From Massilia terrae (GTDB lineage Bacteria; Pseudomonadota; Gammaproteobacteria; Burkholderiales; Burkholderiaceae_D): DNA of 64,000 nt. Of the stretch, positions 11,801-19,299 are shown in pieces (position 1 is the first letter of the stretch; each line of letters opens with the position of its first letter). The stretch spans positions 124,001 through 188,000 of the forward strand of contig NZ_JANUGU010000003.1 of the NCBI RefSeq assembly GCF_024753145.1, in the 5' to 3' direction. The notes beneath the pieces were generated by a model that saw nothing but the letters and a program-made list of their open reading frames with translations, was not told the origin of the DNA and did no database searches. The translations under genes were made by a program, and so were the position numbers.

Positions 11801-12001
11801 GAGCGGCAGCGCCACCGACGAGGCCATCGCCTCCGGGCTGGCGCCGGCCAGGTTGGCGTTGACGTTGATGACCGGCGTGTTATAGCTCGGCAGCGCCGCG
11901 ACCGGGATGTGGGTGTAGGCCAGGATGCCGACCAGGATCAGGCTGATCGACAGCAGGATCACCATCACCGGCCGGCGGATGCACAGTTCGGACAGGTTCA
12001 T
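8879..12001 (-). CDS. RND efflux transporter, HAE1 family (MdtC/AcrB-like inner-membrane pump)
   Basis: A 1040-residue proton-driven inner-membrane pump of the hydrophobe/amphiphile efflux family. It shows the duplicated RND layout: a first helix (VMVILLSISLILVGILAY), a large periplasmic loop, and the TM4 proton-relay motif GLVVDDAIVVLENI with adjacent aspartates; the second half repeats the pattern (GILMLIGIVKKNAIMMIDFAL). The start ATG at 12001 overlaps the stop of the adaptor gene by 4 nt (ATGA), so they are co-translated. No outer-membrane TolC-type gene is present in the window. Downstream genes encode a two-component system that could control it. The substrate is unknown. Confidence 0.93.
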   Translation of the reverse strand: MNLSELCIRRPVMVILLSISLILVGILAYTHIPVAALPSYNTPVINVNANLAGASPEAMASSVALPLEKQFSTIAGINLITSTSTQGNTSLTLEFDPSIDINAAAVDVQAALLGAQRQLPQEMTDLPSYRKVNPADAPVLFMTMTSPSMNLSELDDYAENLVSPALSTLPGVAQVSVNGGKKFAVRVRAKIELMNQRNITMDELATALRSANSNTPLGILDGPDQSLTIQGNAQLMRAADFQDLIVATRDGQPVRLKDVAEVQDSYQSVKAYGAYNGERSIVLLVQRQPNANTVQVVDEVRQLLPRFQSQLPASIKINLVNDRSVSIREAIHDVNTTLALTVGLVVLVIFLFLHRASATFIPAITMPISLLGALALLFWLGYSLDNISLLGITLAVGLVVDDAIVVLENIVRHIELGKKPLRAALEGAREMGFTIVSISVSLVAVFIPIFFMPGVIGLLFHEFAVIVGLSILVSAAVSLTLVPMLASRLLPEHSGHDEPQLSVVARWFEAGFHRLRNGYAKTLDVALAHRYIVLLIALGTFALTVVLYTTIPKGFFPEEDIGQIRVSTEASEDISSFAMVKLQEQVAAIIKADPAVQDVTSFSGGGNGGRMFLVLKPRDQRPKMPEVLDRLRKAVRKVPGIAVYLSPVQNLQLGGRQSKSRFQYTLQSVSGGDISGWSKQFMERMRANPLFRDVTSDSQDKGLQARLDIDRDKANLLGVSMADVRTALYGSFGERQVSTIYSTAASYYVILEAADADRQFEDALARISVRSKNGQLVQLSSIASIKRTVGPLAVNHQGQLQAITLSFNLAPGVPLGEATKAIDQMGVDMKLPASIITKYGGDAAVFQDSQSSQVILIIAAVAVIYVLLGVLYESFIHPITILAGLPSAAVGALLTLRLFGLDLTMIAIIGILMLIGIVKKNAIMMIDFALEAQRSHGMTPAAAIREACILRFRPILMTTMAALMGALPIALGLGAGAELRQPLGLAVCGGLIFSQVITLYITPVIYLLLDRFSGTGPMTDVQLAEREGEPEPRPVLHAVV

Positions 12002-13176
12002 GCCGCGCCGCCCTTCTTCGCTTCCTCGGCCAGCGCGCCGCCGCGCTTGACGCCATCGGCCATGCGCACCTTGCCGCCCGGGCGCAGGTTCTGCTTGCCT
12101 TCGGTGATGACCTGCTCGCTGCCGGTGAGGCCGGTGACGGCCGCGTTCACGCCGAAGGAATAGACGGTGGCCACCGGCACCATGCGCGCGGTCTTGTCCT
12201 GGTCCACCACGTACACGTAGTTGCCCTTGGCATTGGTGACGATCGCGTTCTGCGGGATCACGGTGGCGTCCTTCAGGGTGCGCACGGTGACGCGGGTGTT
12301 GACGTACTGGCCCGGCCACAAGCCGTTGTCGGCGTTGCTGAATTCAGCCTTGACGCGGATCGTGCCCGAGCTGGGGTCGACCATATTGTCGATGAAGGAC
12401 AGGTAGCCGGTGACCGGCTTGCCGTCGGCGCCGGTGCGCGCCTCGACCTCGACCTTGCCGGCCTTCTGCGCCTGCAGCAGCGAGGCCAGCGACGATTCCG
12501 GCAAGGTGAACGCGACCGTGATCGGGTCGAGCTGGGTGATGGTGGTCAGCGAGGTGGCGGGCTGGACCAGGCTGCCCGGGAACACATTGATGCCGCCGAC
12601 CCGGCCCGGCATCGGGGCGCGGATCTCGTTGTAGCTGGCGGACACGTGGTTGGCGCGCGCGGCGGCGGCATCCGCCTGCAGCAGCGCGCGCGCGGCGTCG
12701 ACCTGGCTCTTGAGCGTATCGACCGCGCTCTGGGCAATGAATTTCTGCGCGAACAGGTCCTGGCTGCGCTTGTACTGGCGTTCGAGGTCGGCCAGCGTGG
12801 CCTGGTCGCGCGCGACCTGGGCCTTGGCCTTGTCGACATTGGCGCGGTCGGCGCGGTCGTCCAGCGAGAACATCAGCTGGCCGGCCTTGACGAACTGGCC
12901 TTCCTTGATGTGCACGGTGCGGATGGTGCTGGTGGTCTGCGGGTGCAGGTCGACCGTGCGCAACGGCGTCACGGTGCCATTGGAGCCGACCGTGATGCCC
13001 ACGTCCTGGCGCCTGACGGCGACCACGTTGACAGTGGTCGGCGGCTGGGCGCCGCCCTTGGCCGCCGGGCCGTTGTTGCCCTGCGCGTGGGCGCCGCCTT
13101 CCTGGTTGAAATAGAAACCGGTGAAGGCGACGACCAGCGCTGCGCCGGCGACGAGTGCGAAGTTTTTCTTTTTCAT
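11998..13176 (-). CDS. RND efflux membrane-fusion (periplasmic adaptor) protein, MdtA-like
   Basis: A protein of about 392 residues that bridges the RND pump to an outer-membrane channel. It has an N-terminal signal/anchor (MKKKNFALVAGAALVVAFTGFYF), a barrel-sandwich (lipoyl-like) domain (VDLHPQTTSTIRTVHIKEGQFVKAG), a coiled-coil hairpin (about 95-150) and beta-barrel segments. I chose the ATG at 13176, which gives a standard signal; an ATG at 13212 with an AAGAGAGA Shine-Dalgarno is a real alternative that would add 12 residues. It is translationally coupled to the pump gene by a 4-nt overlap. Confidence 0.9.
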   Translation of the reverse strand: MKKKNFALVAGAALVVAFTGFYFNQEGGAHAQGNNGPAAKGGAQPPTTVNVVAVRRQDVGITVGSNGTVTPLRTVDLHPQTTSTIRTVHIKEGQFVKAGQLMFSLDDRADRANVDKAKAQVARDQATLADLERQYKRSQDLFAQKFIAQSAVDTLKSQVDAARALLQADAAAARANHVSASYNEIRAPMPGRVGGINVFPGSLVQPATSLTTITQLDPITVAFTLPESSLASLLQAQKAGKVEVEARTGADGKPVTGYLSFIDNMVDPSSGTIRVKAEFSNADNGLWPGQYVNTRVTVRTLKDATVIPQNAIVTNAKGNYVYVVDQDKTARMVPVATVYSFGVNAAVTGLTGSEQVITEGKQNLRPGGKVRMADGVKRGGALAEEAKKGGAA

Positions 13177-13292
13177 GCCATTCTCTGGCCACCGCTTGCG
13201 CGGCGGCGCCATTCTCTCTTGATTATTATATTGAGCGCGCGACACGCTCTCTCCCCCGGCGTATTGTCGCGCACTATGGTGTCATGTGTGTG

Positions 13293-14660
13293 TCACTTGC
13301 CCGGATAGTACTCCGGCAATTGCAGGGTGGCTTCCAGGCCGCCCCCGGGATGGTTGGCGAGCGTGATGCTGCCGCCGTGCTGCTCCGCGATATTGCGGGC
13401 GATGGTCAGGCCCAGGCCGGTGCCGCCCGACTCGCGCGAACGCGAGCTTTCGATCCGGTAGAAGGGATCGAATACCTTGGCCAGTTCGGCGCCGGCGATC
13501 CCCGGGCCGCGGTCGCGGATGCGGATGCGCGCCGCGCCGCCGACACGGTCGACCATGACGCTGGCCTCGTGTCCGTATTTGACGGCGTTGTCGATCAGGT
13601 TGACCAGGCAGCGGCGCAAGTCCATCGGCCGGCCCAGCAGCGCCATGTTGGCGCGCCCGGCCAGTTCCACGTGCTGGCGCGCGTCGACCGCGTCGGCGCA
13701 CACCGAATCGAGCAGCGAATCGAGGTCCAGCATCTGCATGGTCTCGGTGGTGTCCATGCTGCGCGCCAGGTCCAGGCCCTCGCGCACCATTTCCTGCATC
13801 GCCGACAGGTCGCCGATCAGGCGCTCCTGCAACTCGCGGTCGCCGACCTTTTCCAGGCGCAGGCGCATGCGGGTGAGCGGGGTCTGCAGGTCGTGGGTGA
13901 TCGCGGCCAGCATCTGGGTGCGCTGGAAGATGTACTGGCGGATGCGCGCCTGCATCGCGTTGAAGGCGGCGCTGGCCTGGCGGATCTCGCTGGCCCCGGC
14001 CAGTTCCAGCGGCGCGTGGTTGATGTCCTGGCCGAGGTCCTTGGCGGCCTGCGCCAGCCGCTTGAGGGGGCGGGTGGTCATGCGCGCGACCAGGTAGGCG
14101 AGGAAGGCGATCAACACCAGGAACAGGATGATGACCCAGCCGAAGCCCGGCTGGGCAGGGCCGGTGTTCGGGCGCGGCGGCAGCATCTGCAGGCGAAGCT
14201 CCTCGCCGTCGCGCAGGCGCACGTTGATGGTTTCGCAATACCCGTGCCATTCGAGCCGCAGCACGCCGAAAAGGGCCGCCTGGTGGTGCGGCTGGCCGCA
14301 GCTCGGCGGGCGCTCGGCGGTCGATTCGATCCGGTAGCCGGGGCCCAGGCGGCCGGACAGGATGGTCGCGAATTCGCTGCGGGTGGCGACCGCCGGCAGC
14401 GGCGCGCCGACGTCCAGCTTCAGGCCCGGGCGGTTGGCGACCGCGAGGTAGGCCGGGCGCGCGGAGGCGGGCACGATCTCCGTGGCCATGATCAATTGTT
14501 CGGCGCGTTCCAGCTGGTTGTTGTTGCGGTACTGGTCGATCACGCGCTGGCGCTCATTGTCGGCCGCCAGCTGCGTCAGGGTGGCCGAGATCAGCACGCC
14601 CAACAGCAGCGTGATGAAGACCCGGCCCGTCATCGAGCCCAGGAAGGCCCGCAGCTTCAC
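13293..14660 (-). CDS. Sensor histidine kinase (EnvZ-like, HAMP-containing)
   Basis: A 455-residue membrane sensor. It has TM1 at about 12-31, a periplasmic domain of about 140 residues, TM2 at about 173-192 (FGWVIILFLVLIAFLAYLVA), and a HAMP domain (TTRPLKRLAQAAKDLG). The H-box is ITHDLQTPLTRMR with phospho-accepting H256, followed by an N-box (NLIDNAVKYG) and G-boxes (DRGPGIAG, GGTGLGLTI). The GTG start at 14660 overlaps the stop of the response-regulator gene as GTGA, indicating coupled translation. It lies beside the RND pump operon in the same direction, suggesting but not proving that it controls efflux. Confidence 0.9.
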   Translation of the reverse strand: MKLRAFLGSMTGRVFITLLLGVLISATLTQLAADNERQRVIDQYRNNNQLERAEQLIMATEIVPASARPAYLAVANRPGLKLDVGAPLPAVATRSEFATILSGRLGPGYRIESTAERPPSCGQPHHQAALFGVLRLEWHGYCETINVRLRDGEELRLQMLPPRPNTGPAQPGFGWVIILFLVLIAFLAYLVARMTTRPLKRLAQAAKDLGQDINHAPLELAGASEIRQASAAFNAMQARIRQYIFQRTQMLAAITHDLQTPLTRMRLRLEKVGDRELQERLIGDLSAMQEMVREGLDLARSMDTTETMQMLDLDSLLDSVCADAVDARQHVELAGRANMALLGRPMDLRRCLVNLIDNAVKYGHEASVMVDRVGGAARIRIRDRGPGIAGAELAKVFDPFYRIESSRSRESGGTGLGLTIARNIAEQHGGSITLANHPGGGLEATLQLPEYYPGK

Positions 14661-15385
14661 GCAGCCGGCTCCACCGTCACCTGGCCGGCCAGCACGTAGC
14701 CACCATTGCGGACGGTCTTGATGATCTGCGGCATGCGCGCGTCCTCGCCCAGCTTCTGGCGCAGGCGGCTGATCTGGATGTCGATCGAACGGTCGAAGGG
14801 ATCGGCGTCGCGGCCCTGGGTGAGGTTGAGCAGCTGGTCGCGGTTGAGCACGCGGTTGGGATGCTCCAGGAACACGCGCAGCAGGCGGAACTCGGCGCCC
14901 GACAGCATGATGATCACGCCCTGCGGGTTGACCAGGTGGCGCGCGGTCAGGTCCAGGGTCCAGCCGGAAAACTTCATCTGCTGGACATTTTCGGCGGCGG
15001 CGTTGGGCGGCATCGCGTGCGAGCGGCGCAGCACGCTGCGGATGCGCGCCAGCAGCTCGCGCGGCTCGAAGGGCTTGGGCAGGTAGTCGTCGGCGCCCAT
15101 CTCGAGGCCGAGAATGCGGTCGAGCGGCTCGTTGCGGGCGGTCAGCATGATCACCGGCAGGGTCGAGTGCGCGCGCAGCTTGCGGCACAGGGTCAGGCCG
15201 TCGTCGCCCGGCAGGTTCAGGTCGAGCACGATCAGGTCGGGCCGCGCCTCGTCCAGGATTTTCCACATGGCGCTGCCGTCGCCGGCGGCCAGGGCGCGGT
15301 AACCGTTCGACTCCAGGTAGTCGGCCAGGAGCGTGCGGATGTCGCGGTCATCGTCGACGATCAGGATGGTAGAGGGAGTGTCCAT
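14657..15385 (-). CDS. OmpR/PhoB-family response regulator
   Basis: A 242-residue transcription regulator with a receiver domain (acidic pocket D11-D13; phospho-acceptor D55 in LIVLDLNLPGDDG; conserved K in YLPKPFEP) and a C-terminal winged-helix DNA-binding domain (LSGAEFRLLRVFLEHPNRVLNR; FDRSIDIQISRLRQKL). The ATG at 15385 starts directly at the receiver fold; the frame continues upstream without receiver-like sequence. It is co-translated with the kinase gene. The gap of 208 nt to the divergent Spy-like gene probably holds promoters for both. Confidence 0.93.
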   Translation of the reverse strand: MDTPSTILIVDDDRDIRTLLADYLESNGYRALAAGDGSAMWKILDEARPDLIVLDLNLPGDDGLTLCRKLRAHSTLPVIMLTARNEPLDRILGLEMGADDYLPKPFEPRELLARIRSVLRRSHAMPPNAAAENVQQMKFSGWTLDLTARHLVNPQGVIIMLSGAEFRLLRVFLEHPNRVLNRDQLLNLTQGRDADPFDRSIDIQISRLRQKLGEDARMPQIIKTVRNGGYVLAGQVTVEPAA

Positions 15386-15593
15386 GGGTTCAATTATCCT
15401 TATTAAACAAGGGCATGAACAGCGGGATTGTATCGCCATGTATATCCACCGGCGGTCGAAACAAATTGATACAAAGAACGGTTCACCAGAAATGCCGTGA
15501 AATGTCCGGGATACAGCTTTGGGACATCATGGGAACCGTGCAGCCGGGACGCCGGAGGCGCAACCCACCAGACATCCAGACAAAGGAACAACC
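15386..15593. promoter_or_regulatory. Divergent control region between the two-component genes and the Spy-like gene
   Basis: A 208-nt AT-richer gap between divergent starts. It contains TGTATC/GATACA-type repeats (about 15427-15476) and a TGTCC...GGGACA inverted pair (about 15504-15527) that could bind the neighbouring regulator. No promoter hexamers are convincing, so only the location is supported. Confidence 0.35.
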
Positions 15594-16106
15594 ATGAGCA
15601 CCGTACGCAAGCAAGTGATGATCGCCCTTGCCGCCCTGTCGCTGGGTGGCGCAGCGATGGCCGCCCAGGCTGACGCCCAGGCGCCGCAAGCCCAGCAACG
15701 CCACCAGTGGACCCAGCAGGAACGCGAGGCCCACCGCGCCGAATTCCAGGCCAAAATGGCCCAGCACATGAAGGAGCGCGCCCAGAAGCTGCACGACGCG
15801 CTGCAGCTCTCCGCCGCGCAGGAACCGGCCTGGACCACCTTCGTGGGCGCGATGCACCCGGCCCATCCGGAGGCCAAGCGCGGCGAGTTCCGCGGCCTGG
15901 CCCAGCTGCCGGCCCCGCAGCGCATGCAGAAGATGATCGAACTGTCCAAGCAGCGCACCGCGCGGATGGAATCGCGCCTGGCCGCGCTGAACACCTTCTA
16001 CGCGACCCTCACGCCGCAGCAGAAGAAAGTGTTCGACGAACAGACCAGCCGCGGCATGGGCGGGCACGGCATGGGCGAGCATCGCCAGGGCGGGATGCGC
16101 GGCTGA
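15594..16106 (+). CDS. Spy/CpxP-like periplasmic protein (LTxxQ motif)
   Basis: A 170-residue exported protein with a signal peptide (MIALAALSLGGAAMAAQA, about 9-26) followed by a charged, helix-rich body. The LTxxQ motif occurs as LTPQQKKVFDEQ near residue 138, with a looser LSAAQEPAW earlier. Spy/CpxP proteins act as periplasmic chaperones or stress-sensor modulators. It is transcribed away from an OmpR-type two-component system, the usual arrangement for a target or modulator of such a system. A terminator follows the stop. The ATG at 15594 is preceded by AAAGGAACAACC. Confidence 0.8.
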   Translation: MSTVRKQVMIALAALSLGGAAMAAQADAQAPQAQQRHQWTQQEREAHRAEFQAKMAQHMKERAQKLHDALQLSAAQEPAWTTFVGAMHPAHPEAKRGEFRGLAQLPAPQRMQKMIELSKQRTARMESRLAALNTFYATLTPQQKKVFDEQTSRGMGGHGMGEHRQGGMRG

Positions 16107-16130
16107 TCGGACTGCGCTTGGGGGTAGGAG

Positions 16131-16157
16131 AAGGGACGCTGCGGCGTCCCTTTTTTT
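16131..16157 (+). terminator. Rho-independent terminator after the Spy-like gene
   Basis: The stem AAGGGACGC / GCGTCCCTT has a short TGCG-type loop and is followed by a run of T. It lies 25 nt after the stop. Confidence 0.88.
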
Positions 16158-16158
16158 G

Positions 16159-16359
16159 TCACCTGAAGTGAGCGGCTAAAAAATAGATCGCGCCCACAAG
16201 GAAGCTATTGAGGGCGGCAACGAAAGTCATGAATCGCCAGGTTTGTGCGTTCAGTTCACGTTGCAAATCCTCTTTCGTCACGTAATTGGACTTGATCACC
16301 GCGACGTCGCGCTCCAGCGCTGCCAGCCGCTCTTCGATCCTTGTGGTTTCGGTGTCCAT
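16159..16359 (-). CDS. Small coiled-coil protein with a C-terminal membrane anchor
   Basis: A 66-residue protein: a heptad-like charged helix (EERLAALERDVAVIKSNYVTKEDLQREL, in part) followed by one hydrophobic segment (FMTFVAALNSFLVGAIYFLA) at the C-terminus. The architecture resembles XhlA/haemolysin-like or DUF1640-type small membrane proteins; the function is unknown. The ATG at 16359 has a GGAGG ribosome-binding site at good spacing. That site lies in the 3' arm of a CCTCCGG/CCGGAGG hairpin (16367-16386), which may restrict translation. Confidence 0.75.
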   Translation of the reverse strand: MDTETTRIEERLAALERDVAVIKSNYVTKEDLQRELNAQTWRFMTFVAALNSFLVGAIYFLAAHFR

Positions 16360-16366
16360 ACCCCAT

Positions 16367-16386
16367 CCTCCGGCGCGCACCGGAGG
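16367..16386 (-). promoter_or_regulatory. Hairpin that would occlude the ribosome-binding site of the small membrane protein
   Basis: CCTCCGG (16380-16386 on the minus strand) pairs with CCGGAGG (16367-16373), which contains the Shine-Dalgarno sequence for the ATG at 16359. It could be an RNA-based control or a chance GC-rich pairing. Confidence 0.4.
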
Positions 16387-16417
16387 GTGTCAAGCGGGCC
16401 GCTCAGGCGTGGCGCGA

Positions 16418-18337
16418 TCAGTTCAGCCGTTGCAGCGAACCGAGGAATTTGTTGGCGTCCTGGTAGCCGATCACGCGGCCGTCGGGGATTTCCTTGCCGT
16501 TGTGGTCGAACAGGATGATGCCCGGCGGACCGAACAGGCCGAAGCGCTTGAGCATGGCCTTGTCGGCATCGTCGTTGGCGGTGACGTCGGCCTGCAGCAG
16601 GATGGTGTTGGCGAGCTTGGCCTTTACGGAGGCCACCGGGAAGGTCAGCCGTTCCATTTCCTTGCACGACACGCACCAGTCGGCGTAGAAGTCCAGCAGC
16701 ACGGTCTTGCCGCCGGTGTTGGCGAGCACGGCGTCGAGCTGATCGACGGTCTTGATGCGGGTGAACGCCAGGCGCTCCGGCGCCGCGCCGCCGCCGCGCA
16801 GCTGGCCCAGCGGGTCGAGCGGGTCGCGGCTACCGCTGACCAGGCCGACCACGAGGATCGCGCCCAGCACCGCCAGCACGATGCCGCCGGCCATGCTGAT
16901 CCAGCCTTTCATGCTGCGCAGCAGGTAGGCGGCGTAGCCGATCAGCAGGGCGATCCACAGCAGCATCTGCACCAGTCCCGGCAACACGGGCGAGACCAGC
17001 CACAGCGCCATCGCCAGCATCAGCACGCCGAAGAAGTGCTTGACCGCATCCATCCACACGCCGGCGCGCGGCAGCAGCGAACCGGCCGACACGCCCACCA
17101 GCAGCAGCGGCACGCTCATGCCGATTGCCATCGCGAACAGCGCGGCGCCGCCGATGAACACATCACGGGTCTGGCTGATGTAGACCAGCGCGCCGGCCAG
17201 CGGCGCGGCCACGCACGGCCCGACGATGAGCGCCGACAGCGCGCCCATCGCGAACACGCCGGCCAGCTTGCCGGACTTCTGGCGGCCCGACGCATCGGCC
17301 AGCCTGGTTTGGACCGAGCCGGGCATCTGGAGTTCATAGAAACCAAACATCGACAGCGCCATCAGCACGATCAGCAGCGCGAAGCCGCCCAGCACCCACG
17401 GATTCTGCAGCGCGGCCGACAGGCCTTCGCCGATCAGGCCGGCGGCAACGCCGAGCGCGGTGTAGACGATCGCCATGCCCAGCGAGTAGGACAGCGACAG
17501 GATGAAGCCGCGCGAGCGGCGCACCTGGCCGCCCTCGCCCACGATGATCGAAGACAGGATCGGGACCATCGGCAGCACGCAGGGGGTGAAGGCGAGGCCC
17601 AGGCCAAGCAGCATGAAGGCAGGCACGATCGCCAGCAGGCTGCCGCCCTTGAGGATGGCGGCAATGCCGGACAGGTCGGATTGCGGCGCCGGTGCGGCCG
17701 GCGCCGGCGTTGCGGCGGACGGGGCGCTCGTCGTGGCGGCAGGCGCCGGCGCGGGCGCGGCCTTGTCTGCCGGGGGAAGATCAGCCTGCGCTGCGGGCAC
17801 GACGCTTGCGCCCGGCACCGGGCTCGCGGCCGGGCTGGCGCCCTGCCCGCCCAGCGGAATCGTGGCGACCGGCGCACCGCCGCCCGCGACCAGCTGCGCG
17901 CTCGCTTCCTGCGGCGGATAGCACAGGCCCTTGTCGGCGCAGCCCTGGCCCACCGCGGTCAGCGTGAACGGGCCATTGCCCTCGACCGGGATGCGCACCG
18001 TCACGCCCTTGTGATAGGTCTCGACGTTCTTGCCGAAGTTCTCGTCGAAGTGCACTTTCCCCGGCGGGAACTGCGGTTCGCCCAGCTTGGCGCCGGTCGC
18101 CGTGAACTTGAAGCGCTCGCGGTACATGTAGTAGCCGTCGGCGATCTGGTAGCTGACCACCGCCGTCTTCGGCCCCTCCATGTGCGCGGAGAACTTGAAC
18201 GCCACTTGCGGGTCGAGGAATTCGTCGTCGGCGCGCGCGGCGTTCGCCGTGAACAGGCAAGCTGCGGCGAGCAGCAGCAACAGCAGGGCTTGTTGCAGGC
18301 GCAGAAGCAGTGGGATCGAGCGGGTACGGGAGGACAT
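16418..18337 (-). CDS. dsbD: DsbD, thiol:disulfide interchange protein
   Basis: A 639-residue inner-membrane protein that carries electrons from cytoplasmic thioredoxin to periplasmic DsbC/DsbG and cytochrome c maturation factors. It has a signal peptide (about 14-36) and an N-terminal alpha domain with its redox pair (C133 and C139 in CADKGLCYPP). A Pro/Ala-rich linker and eight hydrophobic segments follow, with the beta-domain cysteines (FTPCVLPMVP; VGPCVAAPL). The C-terminal thioredoxin-like gamma domain has CVSC (DWCVSCKEME). It is full length compared with the family. Confidence 0.96.
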   Translation of the reverse strand: MSSRTRSIPLLLRLQQALLLLLLAAACLFTANAARADDEFLDPQVAFKFSAHMEGPKTAVVSYQIADGYYMYRERFKFTATGAKLGEPQFPPGKVHFDENFGKNVETYHKGVTVRIPVEGNGPFTLTAVGQGCADKGLCYPPQEASAQLVAGGGAPVATIPLGGQGASPAASPVPGASVVPAAQADLPPADKAAPAPAPAATTSAPSAATPAPAAPAPQSDLSGIAAILKGGSLLAIVPAFMLLGLGLAFTPCVLPMVPILSSIIVGEGGQVRRSRGFILSLSYSLGMAIVYTALGVAAGLIGEGLSAALQNPWVLGGFALLIVLMALSMFGFYELQMPGSVQTRLADASGRQKSGKLAGVFAMGALSALIVGPCVAAPLAGALVYISQTRDVFIGGAALFAMAIGMSVPLLLVGVSAGSLLPRAGVWMDAVKHFFGVLMLAMALWLVSPVLPGLVQMLLWIALLIGYAAYLLRSMKGWISMAGGIVLAVLGAILVVGLVSGSRDPLDPLGQLRGGGAAPERLAFTRIKTVDQLDAVLANTGGKTVLLDFYADWCVSCKEMERLTFPVASVKAKLANTILLQADVTANDDADKAMLKRFGLFGPPGIILFDHNGKEIPDGRVIGYQDANKFLGSLQRLN

Positions 18338-18438
18338 GATTCCTTATTTTTCAGAGCCGCACCGGCGGGGTGCATCCAGAATCTTACACCACCGCCGGAC
18401 AACATTCTGCGGCCTGGATTATCCTCACGGCCCTTTCA

Positions 18439-19197
18439 TCAGATAAACATGCCGCCCGAGGCTTCAATCCGCTGGGCATTGATCCAGCGGCCCTGTTCGC
18501 TCAGCAGCATGGCGATGGCGTCGCCGATATCGTCCGCCAGGCCGACGCGGCCGAGCGCGGTTTGCGCCGCGATGTGAGCATTGACCTGGGCGTTGTCGCG
18601 CACTTCGCCACCGCTGAAATCGGTTTCGATGGCGCCCGGTGCGATCACGTTGACGGCGATGCGGCGCGGTCCAAGCTCCTTGGCGAGGTAGCGCGTCAGC
18701 ACTTCGACTGCGCCCTTCATCGCCGCGTAGGCCGATTTGCCGGGCAAAGTGAAACGCGCCAGTCCGGACGACACGTTCAGGATGCGGCCGCCATCCTCAA
18801 GCAAGGGCAACAGCTCTTGCGTCAGGAAGAACACGCCCTTCAAGTGGATGTTGCACATTTCGTCGAACTGGGCCTCGGTGGTGTCGGCGAAACGGGCGTC
18901 GATGCCGGTGCCGGCGTTGTTGAGGAGGTAGTCGAAGCGCTCGCGCTGCCAGTGTTCCTTGAGTGCGGCGCTCACCGCGCCAGCGAACGCGCCGAAGGTG
19001 GAAATGGCGCCGGCGTCCAGCTGCAGGGCGATGGCGCGCCCTCCCATCGCGGTGATGGCGGCGACCACGGCCAGTGCCTCGTCGGCGCGGCTGTGGTAGG
19101 TCAGGATGATGTCGACGCCTTGCCGCGCCAGCTTGAGCGCCGCGTTCTTGCCAAGGCCGCGGCTGCCGCCGGTGATCAGTGCAATCTTCTGGTTCAT
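18439..19197 (-). CDS. SDR-family NAD(P)-dependent oxidoreductase
   Basis: A 252-residue Rossmann-fold short-chain dehydrogenase/reductase. It shows the cofactor motif TGGSRGLG near the N-terminus, NNAG, a catalytic Ser (LNVSSGLARF) and YxxxK as YAAMK, and ends in an Ala/Gly-type C-terminus (INAQRIEASGGMFI). The substrate cannot be told from sequence. The ATG at 19197 fits the family start. It is divergent from a LysR-type regulator that probably controls it; a T-N11-A-type palindrome lies in the shared gap. Confidence 0.9.
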   Translation of the reverse strand: MNQKIALITGGSRGLGKNAALKLARQGVDIILTYHSRADEALAVVAAITAMGGRAIALQLDAGAISTFGAFAGAVSAALKEHWQRERFDYLLNNAGTGIDARFADTTEAQFDEMCNIHLKGVFFLTQELLPLLEDGGRILNVSSGLARFTLPGKSAYAAMKGAVEVLTRYLAKELGPRRIAVNVIAPGAIETDFSGGEVRDNAQVNAHIAAQTALGRVGLADDIGDAIAMLLSEQGRWINAQRIEASGGMFI

Positions 19198-19226
19198 GGT
19201 GTTGTTCCTCTGGTTGGTGATCGGAG

Positions 19227-19242
19227 AACAAAGTTTATTGTT
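19227..19242. promoter_or_regulatory. Candidate LysR operator (AACAA-N6-TTGTT)
   Basis: An interrupted palindrome with T-N11-A geometry lies in the 102-nt gap between the divergent SDR and LysR genes, as expected for autoregulating LysR regulators. The TAAACT inside it could be the SDR -10 element. Confidence 0.45.
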
Positions 19243-19299
19243 GAAGCGGCGCCGGATAAAGATAGAATCCCCGGCAGGACTGTTCACGAGAACCTAACA

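Noticed and set aside
8855..12163. A 1102-codon open frame on the plus strand opposite the RND pump gene
   Set aside because: It is the antisense shadow of a GC-rich gene: the translation is dominated by His/Arg/Gln/Asp, has no recognisable domain, and the minus-strand frame is a clear RND transporter.
8879..13176. MdtABC or AcrAB assignment for the RND pump
   Set aside because: Only one pump gene and one adaptor are present, so the tripartite MdtABC heteromer name does not fit, and substrate cannot be read from sequence.
16286..18577. A 763-codon plus-strand open frame opposite dsbD
   Set aside because: Low-complexity His/Gln/Arg-rich translation; the minus-strand frame is dsbD with all redox motifs.
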